Assembly (NCBI GenBank): GCA_039182435.1
Contig: JBCDCC010000130.1
Coordinates: forward strand, 1-7,300
DNA from: JBCCKC01 sp039182435
GTDB taxonomy: Bacteria; Verrucomicrobiota; Verrucomicrobiia; Opitutales; Coraliomargaritaceae
Length of the DNA stretch: 7,300 bases
Direction: 5' to 3'
Part shown: in pieces, positions 1 to 6,944 of the stretch
How the letters are laid out: each line of letters begins with the position of its first letter
Position numbering within the stretch: the stretch's first letter is position 1
Program-made: the position numbers and the translations under genes
Notes under the pieces: model-generated
Seen by the model: the letters and a program-made list of their open reading frames with translations, nothing else
Told to the model about the DNA's origin: nothing
Databases searched by the model: none

Positions 1-223
1 ATCAATTCGCATTCGTTTAACTAAAAAACAATTATACCATGAAGAATAAAATCATCACACTCGCAGCGATTGTTACTCTCCTTAGATGCTTTGTCATAGC
101 TTGAGCAGCTACTGCAATCAGAGCCTGCGTAAACAGCGAAAGGTAGAGTAACAATCGCTGCGAGTGTGATGATTTTATTCTTCATGGTATAATTGTTTTT
201 TAGTTAAACGAATGCGAATTGAT
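1..223. repeat. Perfect 79-bp inverted repeat with 65-nt loop
   Basis: Positions 1-79 are the exact reverse complement of 145-223, with 80-144 as the spacer. The arms may extend beyond position 1, which is the window edge. After the perfect part, both arms continue with AAGG, offset by one T (position 144). Each arm holds an AT-rich leader, an ATG and the first 13 codons of the same signal peptide (MKNKIITLAAIVT). Perfect identity over such long arms, placed exactly at the sequence end and cutting into a gene, fits a fold-back chimera from amplification or assembly better than a natural element. A genuine palindromic duplication or invertible segment cannot be excluded. Confidence 0.97.
21..185 (-). 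pseudogene. 5' end of a small exported Cys-containing protein, interrupted by the fold-back
   Basis: On the minus strand an ATG at 185 opens a 54-codon frame. It begins with a good Sec signal peptide: a KNK n-region, an ITLAAIVTLPFAV core, and a probable cleavage after VYA at residue 20. The next residues, GSDCSSCSSYDKASKE, contain a CxxC pair. Up to about residue 35 this looks like authentic secreted protein. From residue 36 the frame reads back through the other repeat arm and ends at a chance TAG (21-23), so that tail is not native sequence. The real gene therefore probably continued beyond this point in the source genome. The mature part is too short to name a family; the Cys pair could serve disulfide formation, metal binding or lipid/heme attachment. 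There is no clear Shine-Dalgarno sequence. The mirrored ATG at 39 on the plus strand gives only 21 codons (39-104). Confidence 0.5.
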
Positions 224-436
224 AGTTCGTAGAATGCACGCTCCACTTACCAAAATTTGGACAAACTGATTCTTTTTTTAACTTTTTAGTTTATCGATCC
301 GAACTCAGCTGAGGGGCTGCTATGTAATCTAGATATTAGTCCTTAGTATGTTTTAGGGTGGCGTGCTGTGTTCGCATAATTTTGAAGCACTTGAGCCTCA
401 ATTATCTTTGAGGTATGAAGTCTGCTTTCCACTTAT
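224..436. other. AT-rich divergent spacer, no gene seen
   Basis: This spacer lies between the minus-strand signal-peptide ORF and the amidohydrolase, so it should hold promoters for both, but I see no convincing -35/-10 pair. It contains a small palindrome CCAAAATTTGG (250-260), a T-rich run (271-288), and a 6-bp hairpin CCTCAA/TTGAGG (396-401 with 408-413) just before a 12-codon frame (ATG at 415) that stops at once. No protein-like ORF or RNA gene is recognisable. Confidence 0.5.
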
Positions 437-1825
437 ATGCACCACGGTAGGATCGCTTTCTCGTTCAATACGTTCCTAGCTTCTCTGGCTATGACATCGC
501 CGAGTTTGGCGGATCAGTGGATACGTTCGGACACAATTTTGACACTCGCGGACGAGCAGAATGAAGTGGTCGATGGCTTTATTCAGATCTCGGATGATGG
601 CCAAATCCTAAAGATTGCTCAAGGTGAGCCCTCACCAGCGCCCGAAGATTCAGTCATTGATGCAACCGGTAAGATCATTCTTCCCGGCTTTGTCTCTGGT
701 CATAATCACCTTTGGCAAAGTGCCTTCAGGGGCATAGCGCCAGACGAGGAACTCTATGGCTGGCTGAAGTGCCTACACTGGACGTATGGCGAGCATTTTC
801 AAGACGGCGATATGTATAGCTTCACCCTCTACGGTGCACTTGACCAATTAAAGAGCGGTATCACGACTACACTGAATCATTCCCAGACGGTTGCCCCAAC
901 TTATGAGAACTACATGGAGCAGTTTGATGCAGAAATGGATGCGGGGCAGCATTTTGTTTTTTCCTATGTCATTGATGGCAGCGATAGCTCTGCTGCTGCT
1001 CGCAGGGAGAAGTTAGTTAAGTTGATAGAGGAAACTGAGGCTCTTGAAGAACCGCATGCTTGTTTGGACTTTGGGCTGCATGGTGTCGGTATTTACCGCA
1101 ATATGGAGCGGCACCGCGAAGAAGTCGAACTCGCTAAGGAACTCGATCTCGATATGCAGATTCATTATCTGGAAGAGAAGGCAGGGTCTTTGGAACGTGG
1201 GCAGGCAAAATTTCCGGATTTAAGTGCGAACGATGGCATATGGGATGGACTCGTTTATGCCCACTTTATCCATGTGACCGATGAGATTTTGGAGGTTTCT
1301 GCAAATGCGGGTGCAAAGATGATTTGGAATCCGCTCTCAAATGGCCGCTTGGCATCAGGACTTGCGGATATCCCCAAGTATTTGGACTCTGGCCTCGCAG
1401 TAGGGATGGGTGTTGATGGTTCGGCGAGTGCGGATATTTGCGATCCCTTTCAGAATATGCGCATGGGGATGTATGCGTTACGGATGCGTGATTCTAGTGC
1501 GGCGGTGATGTCGTGTTATGACATCCTGCGATTACATACGATTAAAACAGCCGAGGTGCTTGATGTCGATGACCGGGTAGGAAGCTTGGAGCCAGGGAAG
1601 TATGCGGACTTCTTAATCGTCCAACCTGAATCACCTGTGTTCGATCCCTATGCCACCCTCGTTATGGCAACGAGCGCATCGGATATCGAAAGTGTCTGGG
1701 TGCGCGGCAAGCCGATGGTCAATCGAGGCACCTTACTCTATCATGATATGGATCGGATTAAAGCAGATGTGTCTGAACGAGTCGCCCTGATTGTAGCCGC
1801 TGAGATTGAGACCAATGGCGAATAA
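437..1825 (+). CDS. Amidohydrolase, ATZ/TRZ (COG0402) type, possibly exported
   Basis: This is a metal-dependent hydrolase or deaminase of the (beta/alpha)8 amidohydrolase superfamily, in the branch that includes S-adenosylhomocysteine deaminase, 8-oxoguanine deaminase and triazine hydrolases. Residues 30-82 form the N-terminal beta-sandwich. PGFVSGHNHLWQ gives the HxH metal pair (H89, H91), QIHYLEE gives the HxxE pair (H243, E246), AHFIH gives H276, and GVDGSAS gives the metal Asp D327. The tail RVGSLEPGKYADFLIV (roughly 380-395) is the usual return to the sandwich domain. All metal and acid-base residues are present, so it should be active with one Zn or Fe ion. At 462 aa it has normal length. 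From M1 there is a plausible signal peptide (HHGR, hydrophobic 6-18, cleavage after SLA at 25), which is unusual for this cytoplasmic family. A start at M19 (position 491) gives a typical cytoplasmic N-terminus instead. Neither start has a Shine-Dalgarno sequence. The substrate cannot be read from the sequence. Confidence 0.93.
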   Translation: MHHGRIAFSFNTFLASLAMTSPSLADQWIRSDTILTLADEQNEVVDGFIQISDDGQILKIAQGEPSPAPEDSVIDATGKIILPGFVSGHNHLWQSAFRGIAPDEELYGWLKCLHWTYGEHFQDGDMYSFTLYGALDQLKSGITTTLNHSQTVAPTYENYMEQFDAEMDAGQHFVFSYVIDGSDSSAAARREKLVKLIEETEALEEPHACLDFGLHGVGIYRNMERHREEVELAKELDLDMQIHYLEEKAGSLERGQAKFPDLSANDGIWDGLVYAHFIHVTDEILEVSANAGAKMIWNPLSNGRLASGLADIPKYLDSGLAVGMGVDGSASADICDPFQNMRMGMYALRMRDSSAAVMSCYDILRLHTIKTAEVLDVDDRVGSLEPGKYADFLIVQPESPVFDPYATLVMATSASDIESVWVRGKPMVNRGTLLYHDMDRIKADVSERVALIVAAEIETNGE

Positions 1826-1995
1826 TCGTTAGCGATTGGGGGCTTTGTGTAGTGGTCCGAGCAGGTGGCTTTTGGCGCCTCTTCTCCGTCGGCTTCTAAT
1901 TGTTGAAAAATACGTTTTACCTTAAAATACGCATCGGTGCGAATGGAATCGAAGTCAAAGTCAACGAAAGCTTCGCCGCTCTTGATCGTATGCAT
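1741..1995 (-). CDS. Doubtful small hypothetical ORF, possibly a gene remnant
   Basis: This 84-codon minus-strand frame starts at ATG 1995 and overlaps the 3' end of the amidohydrolase by 85 bp. Its first 60 or so residues (for example VDFDFDSIRTDAYFKVKRIF) read like real protein, whereas the last part is simply antisense to the hydrolase. The frame is also open upstream of the ATG and would add CEECYGESTYRILK before a TAG inside the sulfatase start, but no ATG, GTG or TTG lies there. A separate 8-codon frame (1998-2024) with a strong AGGAG Shine-Dalgarno sequence (2029-2033) ends two bases before the ATG, which could couple translation. I do not recognise a family. It could be a decayed gene truncated on both sides, or chance. 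Confidence 0.25.
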   Translation of the reverse strand: MHTIKSGEAFVDFDFDSIRTDAYFKVKRIFQQLEADGEEAPKATCSDHYTKPPIANDYSPLVSISAATIRATRSDTSALIRSIS

Positions 1996-2044
1996 TTTCA
2001 GTATCCGGTAGGTGCTCTCGCCATAGCACTCCTCGCAAAGTAAA

Positions 2045-3436
2045 ATGAAAGTCTACCTTCTCTCCGTCTTTTTGATTCTGATTGCGTCCGTTTCTGCTGG
2101 TTCATCCCCAAAGCCGAATGTCTTGTTGATCTACGTCGATGATCTCGGTTACGGCGACCTTGGCTGCTACGGTCACCCAGTTATTCAGACCCCGCATCTC
2201 GACCAGTTGGCGTCAGAAGGAATTAAATTCACACAGCATTATGCCCCTTCTGCGCTTTGCTCGCCGTCACGCGCCGCACTGCTTACCGGGCGCACCCCGT
2301 ATCGAACTGGAATCAAGAGTTGGATCCCGCAGGACTCGGGAGTCTATCTGCGCAAGGAGGAAATCACGCTGGCCGAGATCTTTAAAGATGCGGGCTACGC
2401 GACCGCTCTGATTGGCAAATGGCATCTCAACAGCGACCTAGGCAATGCGAACGAACCGCAGCCCAAAGATCACGGCTTTGACTATGCCTACGGTGCCAAT
2501 GCCTTTCAGATTCCGACCAATCGAAACCCTACGAATTTCTACCGCAATGGCGTCGCCCTTGGTGAAGTCGAAGGCTTTACCGCTCAGCTCTGTGCAGATG
2601 AATCGATCCAATGGCTTGAGAAAACTCAAGAAGCCAGCGATACACCTTTCTTTCTCTATCTGGCCATGTGTGAACCACACACAACGATTGAGAATCCGGA
2701 TGCCTACAATGCGATGTATGCCGATTATACCGAAGGGGAGATTATACCGATACCTTCGGGTGGCCCGATCCCGATTGACCTGCTGAACCCGCGTGGGCCG
2801 GGCGAGTATTATGCAAATATTACCTATATGGATCACCAAATCGGTCGTGTATTGGATGCACTTGAACGGCTTGAGCTCGAGAAAAACACGATGGTTGTCT
2901 TTGCCAGTGATAATGGACCCGTCACCGCAAACTGGCGCACTTGGTGGGAGGTGAATGCTTATGGCGAGACTGGTGGCTATCGTGGGCGCAAACACGGGCT
3001 CTACGAAGGAGGTCTCCGGGTGCCCGCCTTTATACGCTATCCACCGACAATCACTGCTGGTAGCGAAACGAATGCACCGTCAATTGGGATGGATTTATTT
3101 GTCACGATTCTAAAGCAAGCTGGACTCGCCGTGCCGGACGATCGGGCGATCGACGGGATTGATCTTTCCCCGCTCTTCAGGAATGAGGCGATTCCAGCAG
3201 AGCGGCAATTCTTCTGGGCGCTTCCGACTGACGATGGCAAAGACTATGTCTACCGGGAAGGGGATTGGAAACTGATCCTCAATACCGAACGTGAGCCGAT
3301 CGAATTGTATGATCTCAGCAAAGACCCTCTGGAGTTCTTCGATATACTTGAGAAGGAGCCTATAAAGAGCAAACAACTCACTGCGGGTTTTCAGACCTAC
3401 TATTCGTCGATTCTCGAAGACCCGCTCAAACCTTAG
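2045..3436 (+). CDS. Exported type I (S1) sulfatase, arylsulfatase-like
   Basis: This enzyme hydrolyses a sulfate ester, most likely on a sulfated glycan or other organic sulfate, outside the cytoplasm. A signal peptide is clear: MKVYLL, a hydrophobic run to residue 16, and cleavage after VSA at 18. The alkaline-phosphatase-like fold follows. PNVLLIYVDDLGYGD supplies calcium ligands D32 and D33. CSPSR (72-76) carries the Cys that is converted to formylglycine, so FGE or an anaerobic maturase is needed; neither is in this window. GKWHL gives K125 and H127, EPH gives H212, ASDNGP gives D289 and N290, and RGRKHGLYEGGLRVP gives K316. The whole catalytic set is intact. Its 463 aa are typical, and the C-terminal region from about 395 (YREGDWKLIL...ELYDLSKDP) is the usual small domain. 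It resembles the N-acetylgalactosamine-6-sulfatase/arylsulfatase A branch; the S1 subfamily and substrate are undetermined. The Shine-Dalgarno sequence is weak. It converges on the reductase gene with a 24-bp gap. Confidence 0.95.
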   Translation: MKVYLLSVFLILIASVSAGSSPKPNVLLIYVDDLGYGDLGCYGHPVIQTPHLDQLASEGIKFTQHYAPSALCSPSRAALLTGRTPYRTGIKSWIPQDSGVYLRKEEITLAEIFKDAGYATALIGKWHLNSDLGNANEPQPKDHGFDYAYGANAFQIPTNRNPTNFYRNGVALGEVEGFTAQLCADESIQWLEKTQEASDTPFFLYLAMCEPHTTIENPDAYNAMYADYTEGEIIPIPSGGPIPIDLLNPRGPGEYYANITYMDHQIGRVLDALERLELEKNTMVVFASDNGPVTANWRTWWEVNAYGETGGYRGRKHGLYEGGLRVPAFIRYPPTITAGSETNAPSIGMDLFVTILKQAGLAVPDDRAIDGIDLSPLFRNEAIPAERQFFWALPTDDGKDYVYREGDWKLILNTEREPIELYDLSKDPLEFFDILEKEPIKSKQLTAGFQTYYSSILEDPLKP

Positions 3437-3460
3437 CGAGCACGAGCCGGACGGTGCGAA

Positions 3461-4459
3461 TCAGTTGCCAAAGGGATTTGGCAGTGTGATGTTTTCTGCT
3501 TCGAGCAAGGTATCCATCAACTTGAGGTCCGCTAGCTTAATCTCCAGGCGACCACCGACTGCATTCTCTGCTGCTTGCTTCGGATTACGCGCTCCACAAA
3601 GCACGTGGCTCAGGCAGGGTTGCGCCACAGTCCATGCAATCACCAGTTGGGCCATGCTTACCTCATACTTCTCTGCTAACGGTTCAAACTTCGCGAGGAG
3701 CTGAACTATCTGCTCACGCACTTCGACTGTAAAGCGCGGACTCCATGAACGAATGTCATTCTCCGGAAAAACACGCTCCGGACCGATTTTCCCGGTCAGT
3801 AGACCAATCGCGAGAGGTGAGTAGGCGAGCACTGACATATGAGCCGCCTTCGCTTGCGGAAAGAGATCTGCCTCATGCGTCCGATCCACCATGCTATACA
3901 TTTCCTGTAGCGAATCAATGGCTCCCGACACCTGATACTCCTCAAGCAATTTCGGTGTGAGATTACAGGCTCCAATCGCGCGAATTTTACCTTCGGCCTT
4001 CAGATCAAGCAGCGCCCCCATGGTCTCGGCAATCGGTGTCGTCGAGTCCGGCCAATGGGTTTGCAGTAGGTCGATATAGTCGGTGCCTAGATTCGTCAGT
4101 GAACGCTCAACTTCGAGGCGTATACTTTCCGGACGAAGATTGCGGTAAATCGAAACGCCATCACTTCCTTCGAAGCTAAAGTCGCCGTCGGCGCAGTCCC
4201 AGCGCAGACCAACCTTCGTCGCGATGACGACCTGATCACGCTGCCCTGAGGTCACACGGCCGACCAATCGCTCCGACTGTCCTTTCCCGTAGATAGGTGC
4301 TGTATCGATAAAATTGATACCATTGTCCAGCGCGGCACTCAAGGCGTTAACGGCTTCCGATTCGTCAGCGTCGCCAAGTTCACCGCCGCCAATCGCCCAA
4401 CCGCCAAAGACGATTGCCGACGCTTCGATATCCGTCGCTCCTATTTTGCGTATCTTCAT
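3461..4459 (-). CDS. Aldo/keto reductase, YhdN/AKR11-like
   Basis: This is a predicted cytoplasmic NADP(H)-dependent oxidoreductase acting on an aldehyde, ketone or sugar. From M1 (MKIRKIGATDIEAS) the TIM-barrel family signature is complete. The catalytic tetrad is D52 (NFIDTAPIYG), Y57, K82 (IATKVG) and H135 (LLQTHWPD). The C-terminal CGARNPKQAAENAVGG matches the cofactor phosphate-binding segment. The pattern (GGWAIGG near the start, TDYIDLLQTHWPD, GLLTGK) most resembles Bacillus YhdN and IolS-type AKR11 enzymes. The frame is open to an ATG at 4588, but I chose 4459. That start gives 332 aa, the usual length, and the 43 extra residues are antisense-of-frame sequence from the upstream gene. 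The ATG follows the upstream TAA by one base (TAAAATG), so translation is probably coupled to the DUF1152-like gene and the two should share a promoter. The physiological substrate is unknown. Confidence 0.94.
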   Translation of the reverse strand: MKIRKIGATDIEASAIVFGGWAIGGGELGDADESEAVNALSAALDNGINFIDTAPIYGKGQSERLVGRVTSGQRDQVVIATKVGLRWDCADGDFSFEGSDGVSIYRNLRPESIRLEVERSLTNLGTDYIDLLQTHWPDSTTPIAETMGALLDLKAEGKIRAIGACNLTPKLLEEYQVSGAIDSLQEMYSMVDRTHEADLFPQAKAAHMSVLAYSPLAIGLLTGKIGPERVFPENDIRSWSPRFTVEVREQIVQLLAKFEPLAEKYEVSMAQLVIAWTVAQPCLSHVLCGARNPKQAAENAVGGRLEIKLADLKLMDTLLEAENITLPNPFGN

Positions 4460-4460
4460 T

Positions 4461-5471
4461 TTATTGCTTGGATTTGAAATATTGAACGGTCGGTAAGAGC
4501 TGCGACTCAGGTAGCTCGCTGAGTTCGTCCCTAAAAATACGCTCGGCTTCCTCGAGACTGGTTGTCGATTGAAGCGCCAAGATCCCACGGGAAACTTTCT
4601 CCGCCATCACGCGAGGATCAAAGAAGAGCATGACCGCCGCAAGTGGGGTGACCATCACCGGCGTGCCCCACGGGCCATGGGTGTTGACCCTTCGTAAACC
4701 GAGCATGCCAGTTGCCGCCTGTGGAGCGAGTGGCTCCACAGGATCGGGATAGACTTCACAGGCTTCAAGCATCGCGGCGACATCGCCCTGGGTGAGTCCA
4801 TGCGCCCCGAGATAGCCACCTTCCTTCATCACGACGCCGACCCGCTCATCGAGCTCGGCTAGTTGCATCTCGCCATCGCAGCCGTATCCGGAGACTCCGT
4901 AAAAGATCGGGCAGGGCAGATCGAGTAGGGCACCGATCGACATAAAATCGACCAGAGAGGTGTGCGCGAGCTGCACTTCATCACCCCGATGAAAGGAGTC
5001 CGAACCGATATCGACACCGACGACGAGATCGATCTTGTTAGCCTCAACGAACTCTTTTAAACTTACTGCTAATCCGGCAGTGCCATTTTGCAGGCTCGCG
5101 ACAAAAGGTTTTCCCGGCAATATGTCGGCCAGCACGGCCTCGGCGGGTTGGCATTCGCCGATCGCTGAATCCGTGGTCACTCCACGTAGTTGATCTGCCC
5201 AGTCGTCCGCATGACTGAGTGCATGTATGTCGTAAATTGTCGGTCCGAGCACGGAGACGCCATCCACGTCCGATTGCGGTTTACCATCAGGCATCCACCA
5301 TTGGCAACTCACCCCGCCAATGTAGACCTCCTCGAATTGGAGTTGATTAAAGAGTCGAGCCACGGGGATGCCTTGGATGACATCGCCGCCGCCGCCGAGG
5401 CCGAGAATGAGCGCGCGTTTGCTTTGCAGGGCGACTTCGAGAAGCGATGGTTTCACTGATGAGGGAGGCAT
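4461..5471 (-). CDS. DUF1152-like protein of unknown function
   Basis: The 336-aa protein has no signal peptide or membrane segment and should be cytoplasmic. Its best signature is ALILGLGGGGDVIQGIPVAR (residues 20-39), a Gly-rich loop followed by Asp after a beta strand. I match this, with IGGVSCQWW (51-59), to the DUF1152 family, known mainly from archaea and scattered bacteria. Later conserved-looking segments are LVVGVDIGSDSF (149-160), TSLVDF (171-176) and a G-rich stretch around GYLGAHGLTQGD. The Gly-rich loop suggests nucleotide, phosphate or dinucleotide binding, but no activity is known to me. The family call is from memory of the motif, not a search. It is the first gene of a two-gene unit, ending one base before the aldo/keto reductase start. 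A promoter should lie in the region shared with the divergent P450. The ATG at 5471 has no clear Shine-Dalgarno sequence. Confidence 0.8.
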   Translation of the reverse strand: MPPSSVKPSLLEVALQSKRALILGLGGGGDVIQGIPVARLFNQLQFEEVYIGGVSCQWWMPDGKPQSDVDGVSVLGPTIYDIHALSHADDWADQLRGVTTDSAIGECQPAEAVLADILPGKPFVASLQNGTAGLAVSLKEFVEANKIDLVVGVDIGSDSFHRGDEVQLAHTSLVDFMSIGALLDLPCPIFYGVSGYGCDGEMQLAELDERVGVVMKEGGYLGAHGLTQGDVAAMLEACEVYPDPVEPLAPQAATGMLGLRRVNTHGPWGTPVMVTPLAAVMLFFDPRVMAEKVSRGILALQSTTSLEEAERIFRDELSELPESQLLPTVQYFKSKQ

Positions 5472-5520
5472 AGCGATGTAGCAATAAGACCGAAAGGTAG
5501 ATACGGATACGAGCTAGATC

Positions 5521-5575
5521 TATGCCACGAGTTTTCATCAAAGACACAGGGTCTTAGCTGAAAAACTCTGGCATA
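5521..5575. promoter_or_regulatory. Long bulged hairpin/palindrome between divergent genes
   Basis: TATGCCAcGAGTTTT (5521-5535) pairs with AAAACTCTGGCATA (5562-5575) over 14 bp with one bulged C at 5528. Inside, after an internal loop, AAGAC (5541-5545) pairs with GTCTT (5551-5555) around a 5-nt loop. The structure sits 29 bp before the P450 ATG and 49 bp before the DUF1152-like ATG on the other strand. It could be an operator for a dimeric regulator serving both genes, a structured 5' leader of the P450 mRNA, or a short mobile repeat. It has no T-tract, so an intrinsic terminator is unlikely. Confidence 0.5.
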
Positions 5576-5604
5576 TGGACTGCTCACGAGACTAGACGCA
5601 CACG

Positions 5605-6927
5605 ATGACTGCCCCCAAAGCTAGTTCCGAAATTCCCTTTTTTGCGCCTGATGGCTCTAGCGAAGGCAGCAGTGACGCTGCCTTCTTTGCGAATCCCACC
5701 CATGTCTTTCTTGAAGGCTATCGCAGGCATGGCCCAGTCTTTAAGGTGAAGCTCTTTGGCCGCGAACAAATCGCGATGGGGGGACTCGAAGCCAATACCT
5801 TTACATGGACCAACCACGAACTCTGGAATTATTACAAAACGAACCGTCATTTTCGTGAGCAGTTCAGTGATCGCTACCTAAACCAGCTCGAAGGCAAGGC
5901 CTACAGTGAAAAGCGCCGCCGCGTCGGGCAGGGCTTTCGGCCAAGCGTCCTCATGGGTCACACGGATAAAATGAGCGAAGCCATTTTTCGGGAGATGGAC
6001 CGCTTGCCCGATGGTGTCGCCGATCTGCGGATTTTCTGCATGCGGGTGATTATCGCGATGATAGCGCGAGTGCTCGTGCAGAAAGATCTACCGGAGGGCA
6101 TGGATACAATGATGGCGCTCAGCAATAAGGAGATGCTCAAGTCATCGAGTATGGGATGGAAGCGCTGGCTCTGGTATTGGTATCCACCGAAACGATACAA
6201 GCGACGAAAGATTTTTAACTACCTAGGTTCAATCCTCGATGAGCGGAAATCGAATCCTGAGGCAGACAAGGAAGATATCCTCTCGGCCGTGCTCAGCGCG
6301 AAGGATCCAAATGGGCCGCCGATCCCGCGCTACGAGTTGATCCATGATCTCTCGCAACTCTTCATGGCGGGATCAACCACCTCTTCCATGATTGTCGCCT
6401 GGTCGTTGATTCATACCTATAGCGATCCAGCTTGGTTGGAAGCGCTTCGGGCCGAACTCGACGGCTGGGATCCTTTCAACTTCACCACAATCGAGCCTTA
6501 CCCAAAATTGCGTGCCACAACTTTAGAGATCGAGCGTCTGCGCCCTGGGGTGCCTGTCTTCAATCGAATGACAGCCAAGTCCTTTGCTTACGGTGGCTAC
6601 AAGATCCCCGCTGATGCGGATGTCCTCCATCTGCATACGCTCACTCATTTCCTCGAGGAGATCTATGAGGCCCCAGATACCTTCAAGCCCCAGCGTTTTG
6701 TCAATCAGCCGATGCCCCCACGTGACGCACACGGCACCTTTGGCGGTGGCAAGCATCGCTGCGTGGGTAGTCCACTGGCGCGTATTCAACCACCGCTCTT
6801 TACCGCCAATGTGGTCAGTCGCTACGACCTTGAGTTCTTAACTCAACCTTCGTTCAAAGCAAAATACGACGCCGTCGTCGCACCCGCCGAAGAACCACTG
6901 CTTGTTAAATTCCACAAACGAAGTTGA
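5605..6927 (+). CDS. Cytochrome P450, soluble bacterial type
   Basis: This is a heme-thiolate monooxygenase candidate of 440 aa without an N-terminal membrane anchor, so it is soluble. The heme loop FGGGKHRCVG (379-388) carries the Cys ligand C386. The K-helix ExxR is E308-R311 (EIERLRP), and FKPQRF (360-365) is the PERF-type motif. YGGYKIPADADV (329-340) precedes it, as in CYP51/CYP120-like class P450s. RRHGPVFKVKLFG (40-52) is the usual N-terminal strand. The I-helix reads LFMAGSTTSSMIVAW (252-266). Aligned with the common AGxET(T/S), the acidic residue is replaced by T258, while the oxygen-activating Thr (T259) is kept. This may change proton delivery or favour peroxide or unusual chemistry. 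No ferredoxin or reductase partner is nearby. The start at 5605 gives a normal length but lacks a Shine-Dalgarno sequence. It is transcribed divergently from the DUF1152-like gene; the substrate is unknown. Confidence 0.95.
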   Translation: MTAPKASSEIPFFAPDGSSEGSSDAAFFANPTHVFLEGYRRHGPVFKVKLFGREQIAMGGLEANTFTWTNHELWNYYKTNRHFREQFSDRYLNQLEGKAYSEKRRRVGQGFRPSVLMGHTDKMSEAIFREMDRLPDGVADLRIFCMRVIIAMIARVLVQKDLPEGMDTMMALSNKEMLKSSSMGWKRWLWYWYPPKRYKRRKIFNYLGSILDERKSNPEADKEDILSAVLSAKDPNGPPIPRYELIHDLSQLFMAGSTTSSMIVAWSLIHTYSDPAWLEALRAELDGWDPFNFTTIEPYPKLRATTLEIERLRPGVPVFNRMTAKSFAYGGYKIPADADVLHLHTLTHFLEEIYEAPDTFKPQRFVNQPMPPRDAHGTFGGGKHRCVGSPLARIQPPLFTANVVSRYDLEFLTQPSFKAKYDAVVAPAEEPLLVKFHKRS

Positions 6928-6944
6928 TTGGGTAGGATTCAGGG

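Noticed and set aside
39..104. Plus-strand 21-codon ORF with a signal-peptide-like start
   Set aside because: Its first 13 codons are the mirrored copy of the minus-strand signal peptide; after the repeat ends it hits a stop, so it is a product of the fold-back.
257..286. Possible -35 (TTGGAC) for the amidohydrolase
   Set aside because: No acceptable -10 hexamer lies at the right spacing.
415..450. Alternative start at ATG 415 after TTGAGG for the amidohydrolase
   Set aside because: It is in a different frame and stops after 11 codons, and the TTGAGG is only one base from the ATG.
2438..2995. 185-codon minus-strand ORF inside the sulfatase gene
   Set aside because: It lies wholly opposite the sulfatase, whose catalytic residues are continuous through this stretch, and the translation shows no domain-like pattern.
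4460..4588. N-terminal 43-residue extension of the aldo/keto reductase
   Set aside because: It overlaps the 3' end of the DUF1152-like gene in another frame; the family N-terminus starts at the ATG at 4459.
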